DNA of 64,000 nucleotides, taken from NCBI GenBank assembly GCA_965228445.1, contig OZ245813.1, positions 1,488,001 to 1,552,000 on the forward strand, written 5' to 3'. Positions 50,463 through 59,663 of the stretch are shown here, one piece after another. Both the position numbers and the translations under genes were made by a program. Within the stretch, counting starts at the first letter, position 1, and every line of letters starts with the position of its first letter. Source of the DNA: Thalassobaculum sp965228445 (lineage in GTDB: Bacteria; Pseudomonadota; Alphaproteobacteria; Thalassobaculales; Thalassobaculaceae). Below the pieces are notes generated by a model. That model was not told the origin of the DNA. It saw only the letters and a list, made by a program, of their open reading frames with translations, and made no database searches.

Positions 50463-51592
50463 TGCGGCTTCGCCGCCTGCTGCTCGGCGCCCTGCTCTGC
50501 CTGGGCGTCGCACCGGCCCCGTCCTTCGCGGCGGGGCCGGAGCTCATCGAGGTGACCGATGTCGCGGGCCGAACGGTGACGGTTCGCGCCCCGGTAAGCC
50601 GGGTCGTCCTCGGCGAAGGGCGCCAGCTCTACCTCGCCGCCCTGCTGGACCGGGAGAACCCGCTGCAGAGGGTGGTCGCCTGGCGCGACGACCTGATCAA
50701 GGCGGATCCGGACACCTATGCCCAGTATCTCGCGCGCTTTCCCGAGATCGCCGAGCTACCCACGGTCGGCGGCGTCGGCCAGGGCCAGTTCGACGTCGAG
50801 CAGGCGGTGGCACTGTCGCCGGACCTACTGGTGCTCGGCATCGACACCCGCAGCGCGGTGGAGGACAGCAGCCTCGAGCAGACCCTGGCGGCGCTGGACA
50901 TCCCGATCGTCTATGTCGATTTCCGCTACCATCCGATGGAGAACACCGCGGCCAGCGTCAGGCTGCTCGGCCGGCTGTTCGGACAGGAGGAGCGGGCGGA
51001 GGCTTTCCTGGCCTTCCGCGAGGCGCAGATCCGGCGGGTCACCGATGTCATCGAAGCCCAGAGGCCGCGCCGCCCTGCCGTGTTCGTCGAGCGGATCGGC
51101 GGCTACACGACCGATTGCTGCCTGTCCTTCGGCGACGGCAATATCGGCCGCCTGGTGGCCCTGGCCGGCGGACACAATATCGGGTCGGACCTGCTGCCCG
51201 CGACGTTCGGCCAGATCAATCCGGAGCAGGTGCTGGCCTCCGACCCCGAACATGTGGTGGTCACCAGCGCCCGCTGGGAAGCCTATGTGCCGGGCGGCGA
51301 CTGGATCGGCGTCGGGCCCGGAGCCGACCTGGAGGACGCACGGCGCCGGTTGGAGCGCTATCTCGACAAGCCCGCCTATCACGGGATCGCGGCCCGGCGG
51401 CACCGTCGGTTTCACGCCCTCTGGCACCAGTTCTACAACAGCCCGTTTCAGATGATCGCCCTGCAGCGGCTGGCCGCCTGGTTCCATCCAGCGCTGTTCC
51501 CCGACCTCGACCCCGACGCGACGTTTCGCGACCTGCACGAGCGGTTTCTGCCCGTCGGCTACGCGCCCGGCTACTTCGTGAGCCTGCGGTGA
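50462..51592 (+). CDS. iron-siderophore ABC transporter binding protein (FecB-like)
   Basis: Periplasmic type III binding protein (TroA/FecB fold) of 376 residues with a signal peptide ending SFAAGP. Core parts are VGGVGQGQFDVEQAVALSPDLLVLGID and PDLLVLGI, then a C-terminal lobe. The ATG lies within the receptor stop (TGATG), and the stop shares GTGA with the permease start. A long overlapping frame from 49781 is not coding. The length is greater than usual FecB (about 300) because of a C-terminal extension rich in aromatic and basic residues (QFYNSPFQMIALQRLAAWFH). Confidence 0.88.
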   Translation: MRLRRLLLGALLCLGVAPAPSFAAGPELIEVTDVAGRTVTVRAPVSRVVLGEGRQLYLAALLDRENPLQRVVAWRDDLIKADPDTYAQYLARFPEIAELPTVGGVGQGQFDVEQAVALSPDLLVLGIDTRSAVEDSSLEQTLAALDIPIVYVDFRYHPMENTAASVRLLGRLFGQEERAEAFLAFREAQIRRVTDVIEAQRPRRPAVFVERIGGYTTDCCLSFGDGNIGRLVALAGGHNIGSDLLPATFGQINPEQVLASDPEHVVVTSARWEAYVPGGDWIGVGPGADLEDARRRLERYLDKPAYHGIAARRHRRFHALWHQFYNSPFQMIALQRLAAWFHPALFPDLDPDATFRDLHERFLPVGYAPGYFVSLR

Positions 51593-52641
51593 CCGACGAC
51601 GCGACCGCCGCGCCCAGCCTGACCTACGGACACCTGGTGCGCCGGCGCCAGTTCCTGCTCGCCGGACTGGCGGCGGCCTTGCTGGCGAGCGTCACGGCCG
51701 ACCTCAGCCAGGGGCCGGTGGGGATGCCGCTGAGCGACATCCTGACCGCGCTCGTCGCGCCGGACGAGGTCGAGGTCCGCACCCGGGTCGTGCTCTGGCA
51801 GATCCGCCTGCCCGGCGCGCTGATGGCTGTGCTGGTGGGGGCCAGCCTCGCCCTGGCGGGCGGGGTGATGCAGACCATCCTGAACAACCCGCTGGCCAGC
51901 CCCTTCACCCTGGGCATCTCGGCGGCGGCCGGCTTCGGTGCCGCCCTGTCGCTGGCCTTCGGAATCGCGCTGGTGCCCTTCGCCGCCTTCGTGGTGCCGG
52001 TGAACGCCTTCCTGATGGCGATGGCGACGGCGTTGCTGATCCACCTGCTCAGCCTGCGGCGCGGCGTGACGGCGGAGACCATCGTGCTGTTCGGCATCGC
52101 CCTGGTCTTCACCTTCAATGCCCTGCTGGCCCTGGTGCAGTATTTCGCCTCGGACCGGGCGGTGTCGGCCATCGTGTTCTGGACGCTGGGCAACCTGACC
52201 AAGGCGAGTTGGGAAAGCCTCGGCATCACCGCTCTCGCCGTGGCCGTCGCGCTGCCGGTGCTGGCCCGCCAGGTCTGGGCACTCACCGCGCTGCGGCTGG
52301 GCGACGACAAGGCGGCGAGCTTCGGCATCCGGGTGGGACGGGTCCGGCTGCTGTCGCTCCTGGCGGTCAGCCTGCTGGCGGCGGTGCCGGTCGCCTTTGT
52401 CGGCACCATCGGCTTCGTCGGCATCGTCGGACCGCACATCGCCCGCATGCTCGTGGGCGAGGATCAGCGGTACTTCCTGCCGGCCTCAGCCCTGTGCGGC
52501 GCGCTGATCCTGTCGCTCAGCGCGATCGTCAGCAAGGCGCTGATCCCGGGGACGATCTTTCCCATCGGCGTGGTGACCGCGCTGATCGGCATCCCGTTCT
52601 TCCTCAGCCTGATCCTGTCACGGAAGCGCGCGTCATGGTGA
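51589..52641 (+). CDS. iron-siderophore ABC transporter permease (FecCD family)
   Basis: Permease of 350 residues with nine to ten helices. FecCD-type signatures are RLPGALMAVLVGASLALAGGVMQTILNNPLASPFTLGIS and the C-terminal GTIGFVGIVGPHIARMLVGEDQRYFLPASALCGALIL. GTG start overlaps the stop of the binding-protein gene (GTGA). There is only one permease gene in this locus, so the channel is probably a homodimer, in contrast with locus 2. Seven-base overlap with the ATPase gene. Confidence 0.9.
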   Translation: MTDDATAAPSLTYGHLVRRRQFLLAGLAAALLASVTADLSQGPVGMPLSDILTALVAPDEVEVRTRVVLWQIRLPGALMAVLVGASLALAGGVMQTILNNPLASPFTLGISAAAGFGAALSLAFGIALVPFAAFVVPVNAFLMAMATALLIHLLSLRRGVTAETIVLFGIALVFTFNALLALVQYFASDRAVSAIVFWTLGNLTKASWESLGITALAVAVALPVLARQVWALTALRLGDDKAASFGIRVGRVRLLSLLAVSLLAAVPVAFVGTIGFVGIVGPHIARMLVGEDQRYFLPASALCGALILSLSAIVSKALIPGTIFPIGVVTALIGIPFFLSLILSRKRASW

Positions 52642-53381
52642 GCCTCAGCCTCGACGCGGTCGGCGTGCGCTACGGCCGCAAACCGGTACTGGAGGGCATC
52701 ACCACGTCGGTCTTCGAGGGCGGCCAGGTGGTGGCGTTGATCGGGCCGAACGCGGCCGGGAAGTCGAGCCTGCTGCGCCGCATCGCCGGGATCGCCACGG
52801 GCCCTGGCGCGGTGCGGCTGACCGGGGCCGAGCCGGCACAGGTCGGCTACATGCCGCAGGATCATGCCGGCGCCGCCGTCCTGACGGTTTTCGAGGCGGT
52901 CCTGCTGGCACGCAAGCGCGATGGCGCCTGGCGGGTCCAGCGCGGCGACAGGGAGGCGGTCGACCGGGTGCTGGGCGACCTCGGCATCGGCGATCTGGGC
53001 ATGCGCTATCTCGGCGACCTGAGCGGCGGTCAGCGCCAGCTCGTCTCGCTGGCCCAGGTCCTGGTCTGCGAGCCGCGCATGGTCCTGCTGGACGAGCCGA
53101 CCAGCGCGCTCGATCTCCGCCGCCAGGTTCAGATGCTGTCCTTTCTGCGCCATCTGGCGCGGGACAGCGGACTGCTCGTCCTCCTCGCGATCCACGACCT
53201 GAACCAGGTGCTGCGCTTCGCCGACACCGCCATGGTCCTCAGCGACGGCGGCCTGTGGGCCAGCGGCCCCACGACCTCGGTCGTGACCCCCGAGATGCTG
53301 GAGCGGGTTTACCGGGTCCAAGCCCGCATCGAACCCTGCTCCAGGGGAATACTGCACATCTCTGTCGACGACGCCGCCTGA
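52635..53381 (+). CDS. iron-siderophore ABC transporter ATPase
   Basis: ATPase of 248 residues. Walker A GPNAAGKS (37-44), signature LSGGQRQLVSLAQ, Walker B MVLLDEPTSALDL and the switch His in AIHDLNQ are all present. The start is the ATG inside the end of the permease gene. It completes locus 1 (sigma to ATPase), and a 19-base gap separates it from the convergent LysR gene. Confidence 0.92.
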   Translation: MVSLSLDAVGVRYGRKPVLEGITTSVFEGGQVVALIGPNAAGKSSLLRRIAGIATGPGAVRLTGAEPAQVGYMPQDHAGAAVLTVFEAVLLARKRDGAWRVQRGDREAVDRVLGDLGIGDLGMRYLGDLSGGQRQLVSLAQVLVCEPRMVLLDEPTSALDLRRQVQMLSFLRHLARDSGLLVLLAIHDLNQVLRFADTAMVLSDGGLWASGPTTSVVTPEMLERVYRVQARIEPCSRGILHISVDDAA

Positions 53382-53400
53382 CCGCGATCGCCACCGGGGT

Positions 53401-54345
53401 TCAGGCCACCTGAACGGCGGCGGGGCGGTGGACGGCGGGGCGGTCCTCGGTCCAGTCGGAGGGCACGGCGGCCCGGATATGGTCGATGAATGCCCGGGTC
53501 CGCCGCGAAAGCTGTCCGGACGGGTGCAGCAGCCGGACCGCCAGCGGCGCCGCCTGCCATCCGGGCAGACAGGGCGCCAGCGTGCCGGGATGCGCCTGAC
53601 TGCGCTTGGCGACGGTCCAGTGCGGCAGGATCCCGACGCCATGCCCGCGCACGATGGCATCGCCTTGCAGCGCGAGCCGGTCGACCTGGATGCGCGAGCC
53701 CGGCAGGGAGACGCTGACCCGCCCGTGCTGCGGATGGTTGAGGGTCAGGCCGTCGCCACTGTCGCCCAGGAGGTCGATCCACTGGTGATGCGCGAGGTCG
53801 CGCGGATGCCTCGGCGCGCCATGGCGGACGAGATAGTCGGGATGGGCATAGATCCCCCGCGTCAGCCGGCCGAGCGGCACCTGCTGCAGGCTGTTGGTCT
53901 CGGGCAGCGGCCCCAGCCAGATGCAGACCGCGTCGTTCTCCTCGGACGGCGGGCTGTCGCCCTGGGTGCGCAGGGTGATCCGTATATGCGGGTGACGGGC
54001 GATGAAGCGCTCCATCTCCTCGGTGAACCAGCCGCGCATCAGCCCTTCGTGGACATGCAGGGTCAGCGTTCCGCTCACCGTGCGCTTCAGGGCGCCGAGC
54101 GATTCCTGGCTCTCCTCCGTCAGCGCCAGGATTGCCCGGCAGTATTTCTCGAAGACCCGTCCGGCTTCCGTGGCGACCATCGGGTTGGTCTCGCGGCGCA
54201 TCAGGGACTGACCGACCTGGGCCTCCAGGGACTGGAGACGCCGGCTCACGGTCGACTTCGTCATCCCGAAGTCCCGGGCGCAGGCGCTCAGATTGCCGTG
54301 CCGCAGCAGGGACTCGAAGATCTGCAGCGCTTTCAGGTCATACAT
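53401..54345 (-). CDS. LysR-family transcriptional regulator
   Basis: LysR regulator of 314 residues. The N-terminal winged helix (residues 1-60) contains NLSACARDFGMTKSTVSRRLQSLEAQVGQSLMRRE; the C-terminal effector domain follows. It is divergent from the TonB receptor gene at 54638, with two Fur-like boxes in the 292 bases between them. LysR proteins usually control the divergent neighbour, so it may regulate the second siderophore locus. Coinducer unknown. Confidence 0.9.
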   Translation of the reverse strand: MYDLKALQIFESLLRHGNLSACARDFGMTKSTVSRRLQSLEAQVGQSLMRRETNPMVATEAGRVFEKYCRAILALTEESQESLGALKRTVSGTLTLHVHEGLMRGWFTEEMERFIARHPHIRITLRTQGDSPPSEENDAVCIWLGPLPETNSLQQVPLGRLTRGIYAHPDYLVRHGAPRHPRDLAHHQWIDLLGDSGDGLTLNHPQHGRVSVSLPGSRIQVDRLALQGDAIVRGHGVGILPHWTVAKRSQAHPGTLAPCLPGWQAAPLAVRLLHPSGQLSRRTRAFIDHIRAAVPSDWTEDRPAVHRPAAVQVA

Positions 54346-54457
54346 ACGTCTCTCCTGCGCGGAGGGGCCGTCTCCGCGCCGATGGGGGCGGGCAGTGGGT
54401 AGGGCGAGCCGGGCGTGGGGCGAGCCGGTTCCCGCAAGTTTACCGCCCTACGGCTCA

Positions 54458-54476
54458 ATTGAAAATCATTCTCATT
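54458..54476. promoter_or_regulatory. Fur-box-like site, LysR-proximal
   Basis: The sequence ATTGAAAATCATTCTCATT resembles the Fur consensus GATAATGATAATCATTATC. It lies 113 bases upstream of the LysR gene and 162 bases before the receptor gene. Confidence 0.6.
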
Positions 54477-54576
54477 AAGTCGGCTCTTCTCGAGATCGCC
54501 GGGCCAGTCGGATGGCCGCGCGCTCCGTTCCGATTTCTGCAACGCCCCGTCTCGCTCTTCGATCTTGAATGCTTGA

Positions 54577-54595
54577 ATTGAGAATGATTTTCAAT
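54577..54595. promoter_or_regulatory. Fur-box-like site, receptor-proximal
   Basis: The sequence ATTGAGAATGATTTTCAAT is a near-perfect inverted repeat of the Fur type, 43 bases before the receptor ATG. With the site at 54458 it brackets the divergent promoter region. Confidence 0.75.
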
Positions 54596-54637
54596 AGCGG
54601 ACGATCTTTCCAATTCGACGGGGTGCGGGAGGCACAT

Positions 54638-56629
54638 ATGCGACACCGGGTAGCACATCAGGCGACAGACCGGACGAGAGGCGACGCGATCGGAGGGCTG
54701 CTGATCGCCTTGCTGGCAAGCACCGCCGCGCCGGCCCTGGCGCAGGAACCCGTCAAGCTCGATCCGCTGGTGGTCACCGCGTCGGGCTACGAGCAGACCG
54801 TCAAGGACGCCCCCGCCTCGATCAGCGTGATCACGCGGGAGGAGCTGGAGAACCGGCAGTACACCGACGTGACCGACGCCCTGCGCAACGTCCCAGGTGT
54901 CATCGTGACCGGCGGCGGCGCGGGCGACAACGGCGCCGATATCAGCATCCGCGGCATGCCGTCGAGCTACACGCTGATCCTGGTCAACGGCCAGCGCGTG
55001 GAGACCCGGGAGAGCCGGCCGAACGGCAGCGCCGGGTTCGAGCAGCACTGGCTGCCGCCGCTCCAGGCGGTCGAGCGGATCGAGGTGATCCGCGGTCCGA
55101 TGTCGACCCTGTACGGCTCGGATGCCATCGGCGGCGTGATCAACATCATCACCAGACGCGTGCCGAAAGAGTGGCAGGCGAGCCTGCAGAGCGACGCGCT
55201 GCTGCAGCAGAGCAGCGACTCCGGCAACGCCTATCAGGGCAATTTCCATGTCGGTGGACCGCTGAGCGAGGATCTACTCGGGTTGCAGCTCTACGGCCAG
55301 TACAGCACCCGCGAGGAGGACAGCATCCTCAACGGCTACGAGGAACGCGAGCACCGCAGCGTCACCGCCCGCTTCAGCCTGACGCCGACGGACAATCACG
55401 ACCTGACGCTGGAAGGCGGCATCACCGAGCAGCATCGGATCGCGACCGTCGGCAACACCGTCGCCTCGACCGGCTGCCGCGGCGGCTGCACCGATTCCGA
55501 CAACACCTATACCCAGACGCACCTGTCCCTGGCCCATACCGGTCGGTTCGGCTTCGGCACGACCGACAGCTACATCAAGCGCGAGGTCGCCGAGAATCAG
55601 GGGCGCGACATCGAAATCACCAACACCACGGCCAAGGCCAGCCTGTGGATGCCGATCGGCGACCACATGGTGACGTTCGGCGGCAATTACGGGCTGGAGG
55701 AGCTGTACGACGGCACGACCAACCAGATCTCCGACCGCACCAAGGTCGACATGGCGCAGTACGCGGCCTTCGCCGAGGACGAGTGGCTGATCCTGCCCGA
55801 TTTCTCGATCACCGGCGGCGCGCGGCTAGACTACAACGAGAACTACGGCGCCCATGTGAGCCCCCGGCTCTACGGCAACTGGACCATCTCGCCGAACTGG
55901 ACCTTGAAGGGTGGGGTGTCGAGCGGCTACCGGTCGCCTAACCTGCGCGAGATCACGCCGGACTGGGGCCAGGTGAGCCGCGGCGGCGACGTCTACGGCA
56001 ACCCGGACCTGGAGCCGGAGACCTCGATCAGCAAGGAGATCGGCGTTCTCTATTCCGGGCCGTCCGGGATCGAAGCGAGCGTCACGCTGTTCCACAACTC
56101 GTTCCAGGACAAGATCACCCGGATCGCCTGCCCGACCTCGATCTGCACCGACGGGCCGAACCAGTTCGGCTCCGACCCGACCTACCGCGTCAACATCGAC
56201 GAGGCGATGACCCGGGGCCTCGAGGCCTCGCTCGCGGCCGACGTGACCGACGCCATCACCGTGTCGGGCAGCTACACCTACACGGAATCCGAACAGCTCA
56301 GCGGCGACTACGAGGGCGACCCCCTCACCCAGCTGCCGAAGCATCAGGCCACCGGCCAGGTCGAATGGCGGGCCACACCAAGCCTGCGGCCCTGGGCACG
56401 GGTCACCTTCCGCGGCGAGGAGAGCCAGCCCAATACCGGCCCGTCCAGCAGCGCGATCGTGGCGCCGGCCCACACCTTCCTCGATCTCGGGTTCAGCTAT
56501 GACGTCAGCGAGAGCGTCCTGCTCAACGTCGCCGCCTACAACCTCACCGACAAGGAGGTGACGTACGAGGAGTACGGCTATGTCGAGGACGGCCGGCGGA
56601 TCTGGCTGAGCATCACGGCCAATTTCTGA
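54638..56629 (+). CDS. TonB-dependent outer-membrane receptor (CirA/FepA-like)
   Basis: Siderophore or iron-complex receptor of 663 residues without an STN domain. Signal peptide ends PALA-QEP; a TonB-box-like segment LDPLVVTASG follows, then a plug domain (about 40-160, VKDAPASISVITREELENRQYTDVTDALRNVPG) and barrel ending in TANF with C-terminal Phe. GGGAGG precedes the ATG at 54638; the frame extends to 54569 through the Fur-like box and is not expected to be translated. It is the first gene of siderophore locus 2. Confidence 0.92.
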   Translation: MRHRVAHQATDRTRGDAIGGLLIALLASTAAPALAQEPVKLDPLVVTASGYEQTVKDAPASISVITREELENRQYTDVTDALRNVPGVIVTGGGAGDNGADISIRGMPSSYTLILVNGQRVETRESRPNGSAGFEQHWLPPLQAVERIEVIRGPMSTLYGSDAIGGVINIITRRVPKEWQASLQSDALLQQSSDSGNAYQGNFHVGGPLSEDLLGLQLYGQYSTREEDSILNGYEEREHRSVTARFSLTPTDNHDLTLEGGITEQHRIATVGNTVASTGCRGGCTDSDNTYTQTHLSLAHTGRFGFGTTDSYIKREVAENQGRDIEITNTTAKASLWMPIGDHMVTFGGNYGLEELYDGTTNQISDRTKVDMAQYAAFAEDEWLILPDFSITGGARLDYNENYGAHVSPRLYGNWTISPNWTLKGGVSSGYRSPNLREITPDWGQVSRGGDVYGNPDLEPETSISKEIGVLYSGPSGIEASVTLFHNSFQDKITRIACPTSICTDGPNQFGSDPTYRVNIDEAMTRGLEASLAADVTDAITVSGSYTYTESEQLSGDYEGDPLTQLPKHQATGQVEWRATPSLRPWARVTFRGEESQPNTGPSSSAIVAPAHTFLDLGFSYDVSESVLLNVAAYNLTDKEVTYEEYGYVEDGRRIWLSITANF

Positions 56630-56695
56630 TCCCTCCCCCAGAGCCGGGTGCGACGCCCGCATCCGGCAGACTTCGAACCGACCAGGAGCACTCCC

Positions 56696-57634
56696 GTGTT
56701 TTCATCACCGCGTACCCGCACCCTGATGCGGGCAGCCGTCCTGCCCATGGCCGCGCTGGCCATGGCCGTCACCGCCTCCGCGGTTCGGGCCGACGACCTC
56801 GTCGTCACCCACGCCCAGGGCGAGACCACGGTCCCCGCCAATCCGCAGACCGTCGTGGTCTTCACCCTCGGCGCGCTCGACACGCTCGATGCGATCGGCG
56901 TGCCCGTGGCGGGTGTGACCAAGGGTCTGAAGCCGGACTACCTCTCGAAATACGCCGGCGACGACTACAGGAAGATCGGCTCGCTCTTCGAGCCGGACTA
57001 CGAAGCCATCGTCGCGCTGGATCCGGATCTGATCATCATCGGCGGCCGGTCCGCAGCCAAGTACGCCGAGTTGGCGAAGATCGCGCCGACGATCGACGTG
57101 ACGCCGAGCCGCGAGGACTATCTCGCCAGCGCCGCGAGCCATGCCAGGACCCTCGGCCGGATCTTCGACAAGGAAGCGGAGGTTCAGGCGCTGCTCGACG
57201 AACTCGATGCCTCGACGGAGAAGCTGCGCTCCCTGGCGGGCGAGGCCGGGACCGCGCTTGCGGTGATCACCACGGGCGGCAAGATGAGCGCCCACGGGCC
57301 GGGCTCGCGCTTCGCCGTGCTGTATGACGGCTACGGTTTCACCCCGGCGGCGGAAGGCCTGAGCACCGGCACCCACGGCCAGCCGATCTCGTTCGAGTAT
57401 CTCCTGGAAACCGATCCCGACTGGCTGTTCGTGGTCGATCGCGACGCCGCCATCGGCCGGGAGGGCCAGTCGGCCCAGCAGTTCTTCGACAACGAGATCA
57501 TGCACAAGACCAAGGCGTGGTCGCAGGATCAGGTCGTGTACGTCAATCCGCAGTACTGGTACCTGGTGGTCGGCGGCCCGCGGGCGCTCAAGAGCAACGT
57601 GGATCAGATCATCGGCGCCCTGGAGACCAAGTAG
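56696..57634 (+). CDS. iron-siderophore ABC transporter binding protein (CeuE/YclQ-like)
   Basis: Periplasmic type III binding protein of 312 residues, related to catecholate-type binding proteins such as CeuE and YclQ. Signal peptide ends VRADD. Core parts are TTVPANPQTVVVFTLGALDTLDAIGVPVAGV and DPDLIIIGGRSAAKYAELAKIAPTIDV. The start is a GTG with AGGAG seven bases upstream. A hairpin of 24 bases follows the stop, and then two permeases and an ATPase. Confidence 0.9.
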   Translation: MFSSPRTRTLMRAAVLPMAALAMAVTASAVRADDLVVTHAQGETTVPANPQTVVVFTLGALDTLDAIGVPVAGVTKGLKPDYLSKYAGDDYRKIGSLFEPDYEAIVALDPDLIIIGGRSAAKYAELAKIAPTIDVTPSREDYLASAASHARTLGRIFDKEAEVQALLDELDASTEKLRSLAGEAGTALAVITTGGKMSAHGPGSRFAVLYDGYGFTPAAEGLSTGTHGQPISFEYLLETDPDWLFVVDRDAAIGREGQSAQQFFDNEIMHKTKAWSQDQVVYVNPQYWYLVVGGPRALKSNVDQIIGALETK

Positions 57635-57676
57635 CCTCCGACGGCAGCCGATCGCCGTCCTCCCGACCTGCCGACA

Positions 57677-57700
57677 GCGTCCCGGAGTTCTCCGGGGCGC
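57677..57700. terminator. hairpin after CeuE-like gene
   Basis: Arms GCGTCCCGGAG and CTCCGGGGCGC pair over 11 bases with one G-T wobble around a two-base loop, followed by TTTCCCG. It lies 42 bases after the binding-protein stop and 39 before the permease start, so it may attenuate or stabilise. Confidence 0.55.
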
Positions 57701-57739
57701 TTTCCCGTCATACACCCTTGCGATTGCCCGGCCTCTTCC

Positions 57740-58702
57740 GTGACCCCCTTCCTCCTTTCCCTACTGGGCCTGCCGCTGCTCGCCGCCGTCAGCCTGTTCG
57801 TCGGCGTCAGCGACGTCTCGGTGGCGAGCCTGCTGGACCCGGAGACGTCGGCGCAGGCCCTGCTCGTACTGATGCAGAGCCGGATCCCGCGCACCCTCGC
57901 CCTGGTGCTGGCCGGCGCTTCGCTGGCCGTCGCCGGTCTGATCATGCAGATGATCGTGCGCAACCGTTTCGTCGAGCCGTCGACCGTCGGCACGGTGGAA
58001 TCCGCCAGCCTGGGCATCCTGGCGGTGATGATCTTCGCCCCCGGCCTGCCGGTCTTCGCCAAGATGCTGGTCGCCGCCGGCTTCGCCCTCGCCGGCACCG
58101 GACTGTTTCTCGCCGTCCTCCGGCGGGTGCCGCTGCGCAGCGAGTTCCTCCTGCCGCTGGTCGGTCTGATGCTCGGCGGGGTGATCGACTCGCTGACCAC
58201 CTTCGTCGCCTACCGGTACCAGCTTCTGCAGTCCCTGGAGGCTTATACCGCCGGCGATTTCTCCGCGATCCTGGGTGGGCGGTACGAGCTGCTCTGGATC
58301 TCCTTCGCGCTCGCCGGTCTCGCTTATCTCGCGGCCGACCGCTTCACCGTGGCCGGACTGGGAAGCGATTTCGCGACAGGCCTGGGATTGAACTACGGAC
58401 GCGTCGTGGGCCTCGGCCTGCTCATCGTCGCCCTGGTCACGGCGACCGTGGTGGTGACCTGTGGGGTGGTGCCCTTTCTCGGGCTGGTGGTGCCGAACCT
58501 GGTGCGCCTGACCATCGGCGACAATCTGCGCCGCACGCTGCCCTGGGTGGCGCTGGCCGGTGCCGCTCTGGTGCTCGCCTGCGACATCCTCTGCCGGCTC
58601 GTCATCGCCCCCTACGAGATGCCGATCGGCACCGTCATGGGCGTGATCGGCGGGTCCCTGTTCCTGGTGCTCCTGTTCCGCCGGAGGTCCCATGCTGGGT
58701 GA
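57740..58702 (+). CDS. iron-siderophore ABC transporter permease 1 (FecCD family, CeuB/YclN-like)
   Basis: Permease of 320 residues with eight to nine helices. The FecCD signature RIPRTLALVLAGASLAVAGLIMQMIVRNRFVEPSTVG and C-terminal GVVPFLGLVVPNLVRLTIGDNLRRTLPWVAL are clear. The start is a GTG. It overlaps the next permease gene by 11 bases. The two permeases of this locus differ in sequence and likely form a heterodimer. Confidence 0.9.
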   Translation: MTPFLLSLLGLPLLAAVSLFVGVSDVSVASLLDPETSAQALLVLMQSRIPRTLALVLAGASLAVAGLIMQMIVRNRFVEPSTVGTVESASLGILAVMIFAPGLPVFAKMLVAAGFALAGTGLFLAVLRRVPLRSEFLLPLVGLMLGGVIDSLTTFVAYRYQLLQSLEAYTAGDFSAILGGRYELLWISFALAGLAYLAADRFTVAGLGSDFATGLGLNYGRVVGLGLLIVALVTATVVVTCGVVPFLGLVVPNLVRLTIGDNLRRTLPWVALAGAALVLACDILCRLVIAPYEMPIGTVMGVIGGSLFLVLLFRRRSHAG

Positions 58703-59663
58703 GCTGAGGACCTGGGCGACCACCGCGCGCGTACTGACGATCCTGAGCCTCGCCGCCCTCGGTTCCGCCGCCCTGTTCATGACGATCGGCGCCAACGGCC
58801 ATTGGGACTTCGTGCTGCCGTTCCGCGGGCTCAAGCTCGCCACCCTGGCACTGGTCGGCACCGCCATCGCGGCATCGACCGTGGTGTTCCAGACCGTCAC
58901 CGGCAACCGCATCCTGACCCCGTCGATCATGGGGTTCGACGCGCTCTACATGCTGATCCAGACCTCGGTGGTGTTCTTCATCGGCCTCAGCACGCTGACG
59001 ACGGCCGACCCGCGGACCCTGTTCGTGATCCAGGCCCTCGCCCTAAGCGTGTTCGCGCTGGCGCTGTTCCGCTTCCTGTTCCGGGGTGCCGCACGGGATC
59101 TGCATCTGCTGCTGCTCAGCGGGATCGTCTTCGGCATCCTGTTCCGCAGCCTGTCGGCCTTCATGCGCCGGGTGATCGAGCCGGACGCCTTCCTGGTGCT
59201 GCAGGACAGCCTGTTCGCCAGCTTCAACAAGGCGAACCCGGAACTGCTGGGCCTGTCGGCGTTGCTGGTGGCGGGCGTCCTCGGTGTCCTGTGGTCGCGC
59301 CGCGCCGTGTTCGACGTCCTGGCCCTCGGACGCGAGACCGCGGTCAGTCTCGGTCTCGACTACCGGCGCGAGGTGTCCATCGCCCTGGTCTGCGTGACGG
59401 TGCTGGTCGCCGTCTCCACCGCCCTGGTCGGACCGGTCACCTTCTTCGGCCTGCTGGTCGCCAATCTGGCCTACGGGGCGGTGCCGACCTACCGTCATGC
59501 GGCGGTGCTGCCGGCCGCCGCCCTGATCGCCGTGCTGTGCCTGGTCGGGGGACAGCTCGTCCTGGAACGGGTCTTCGGCTTCGACGGCGCGCTTTCGGTC
59601 ATCGTCGAGTTCGCCGGCGGGATCGTGTTCATCACCATGATTGTCATGCGGGGAGCCCGATGA
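58692..59663 (+). CDS. iron-siderophore ABC transporter permease 2 (FecCD family, CeuC/YclO-like)
   Basis: Permease of 323 residues. It has the shortened FecCD signature FRGLKLATLALVGTAIAASTVVFQTVTGNRILTPSIMG and the C-terminal GPVTFFGLLVANLAYGAVPTYRHAAVLPAAAL, where GLLVAN replaces the usual GLVVPH, a pattern seen in the CeuC/YclO partner type. Its stop overlaps the ATPase start as ATGA. Confidence 0.9.
   Translation: MLGELRTWATTARVLTILSLAALGSAALFMTIGANGHWDFVLPFRGLKLATLALVGTAIAASTVVFQTVTGNRILTPSIMGFDALYMLIQTSVVFFIGLSTLTTADPRTLFVIQALALSVFALALFRFLFRGAARDLHLLLLSGIVFGILFRSLSAFMRRVIEPDAFLVLQDSLFASFNKANPELLGLSALLVAGVLGVLWSRRAVFDVLALGRETAVSLGLDYRREVSIALVCVTVLVAVSTALVGPVTFFGLLVANLAYGAVPTYRHAAVLPAAALIAVLCLVGGQLVLERVFGFDGALSVIVEFAGGIVFITMIVMRGAR

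Noticed and set aside
49781..51592. 603-residue frame beginning inside the STN receptor gene
   Set aside because: Only the part after 50462 is the real binding-protein gene; the earlier part reads the receptor in another frame.
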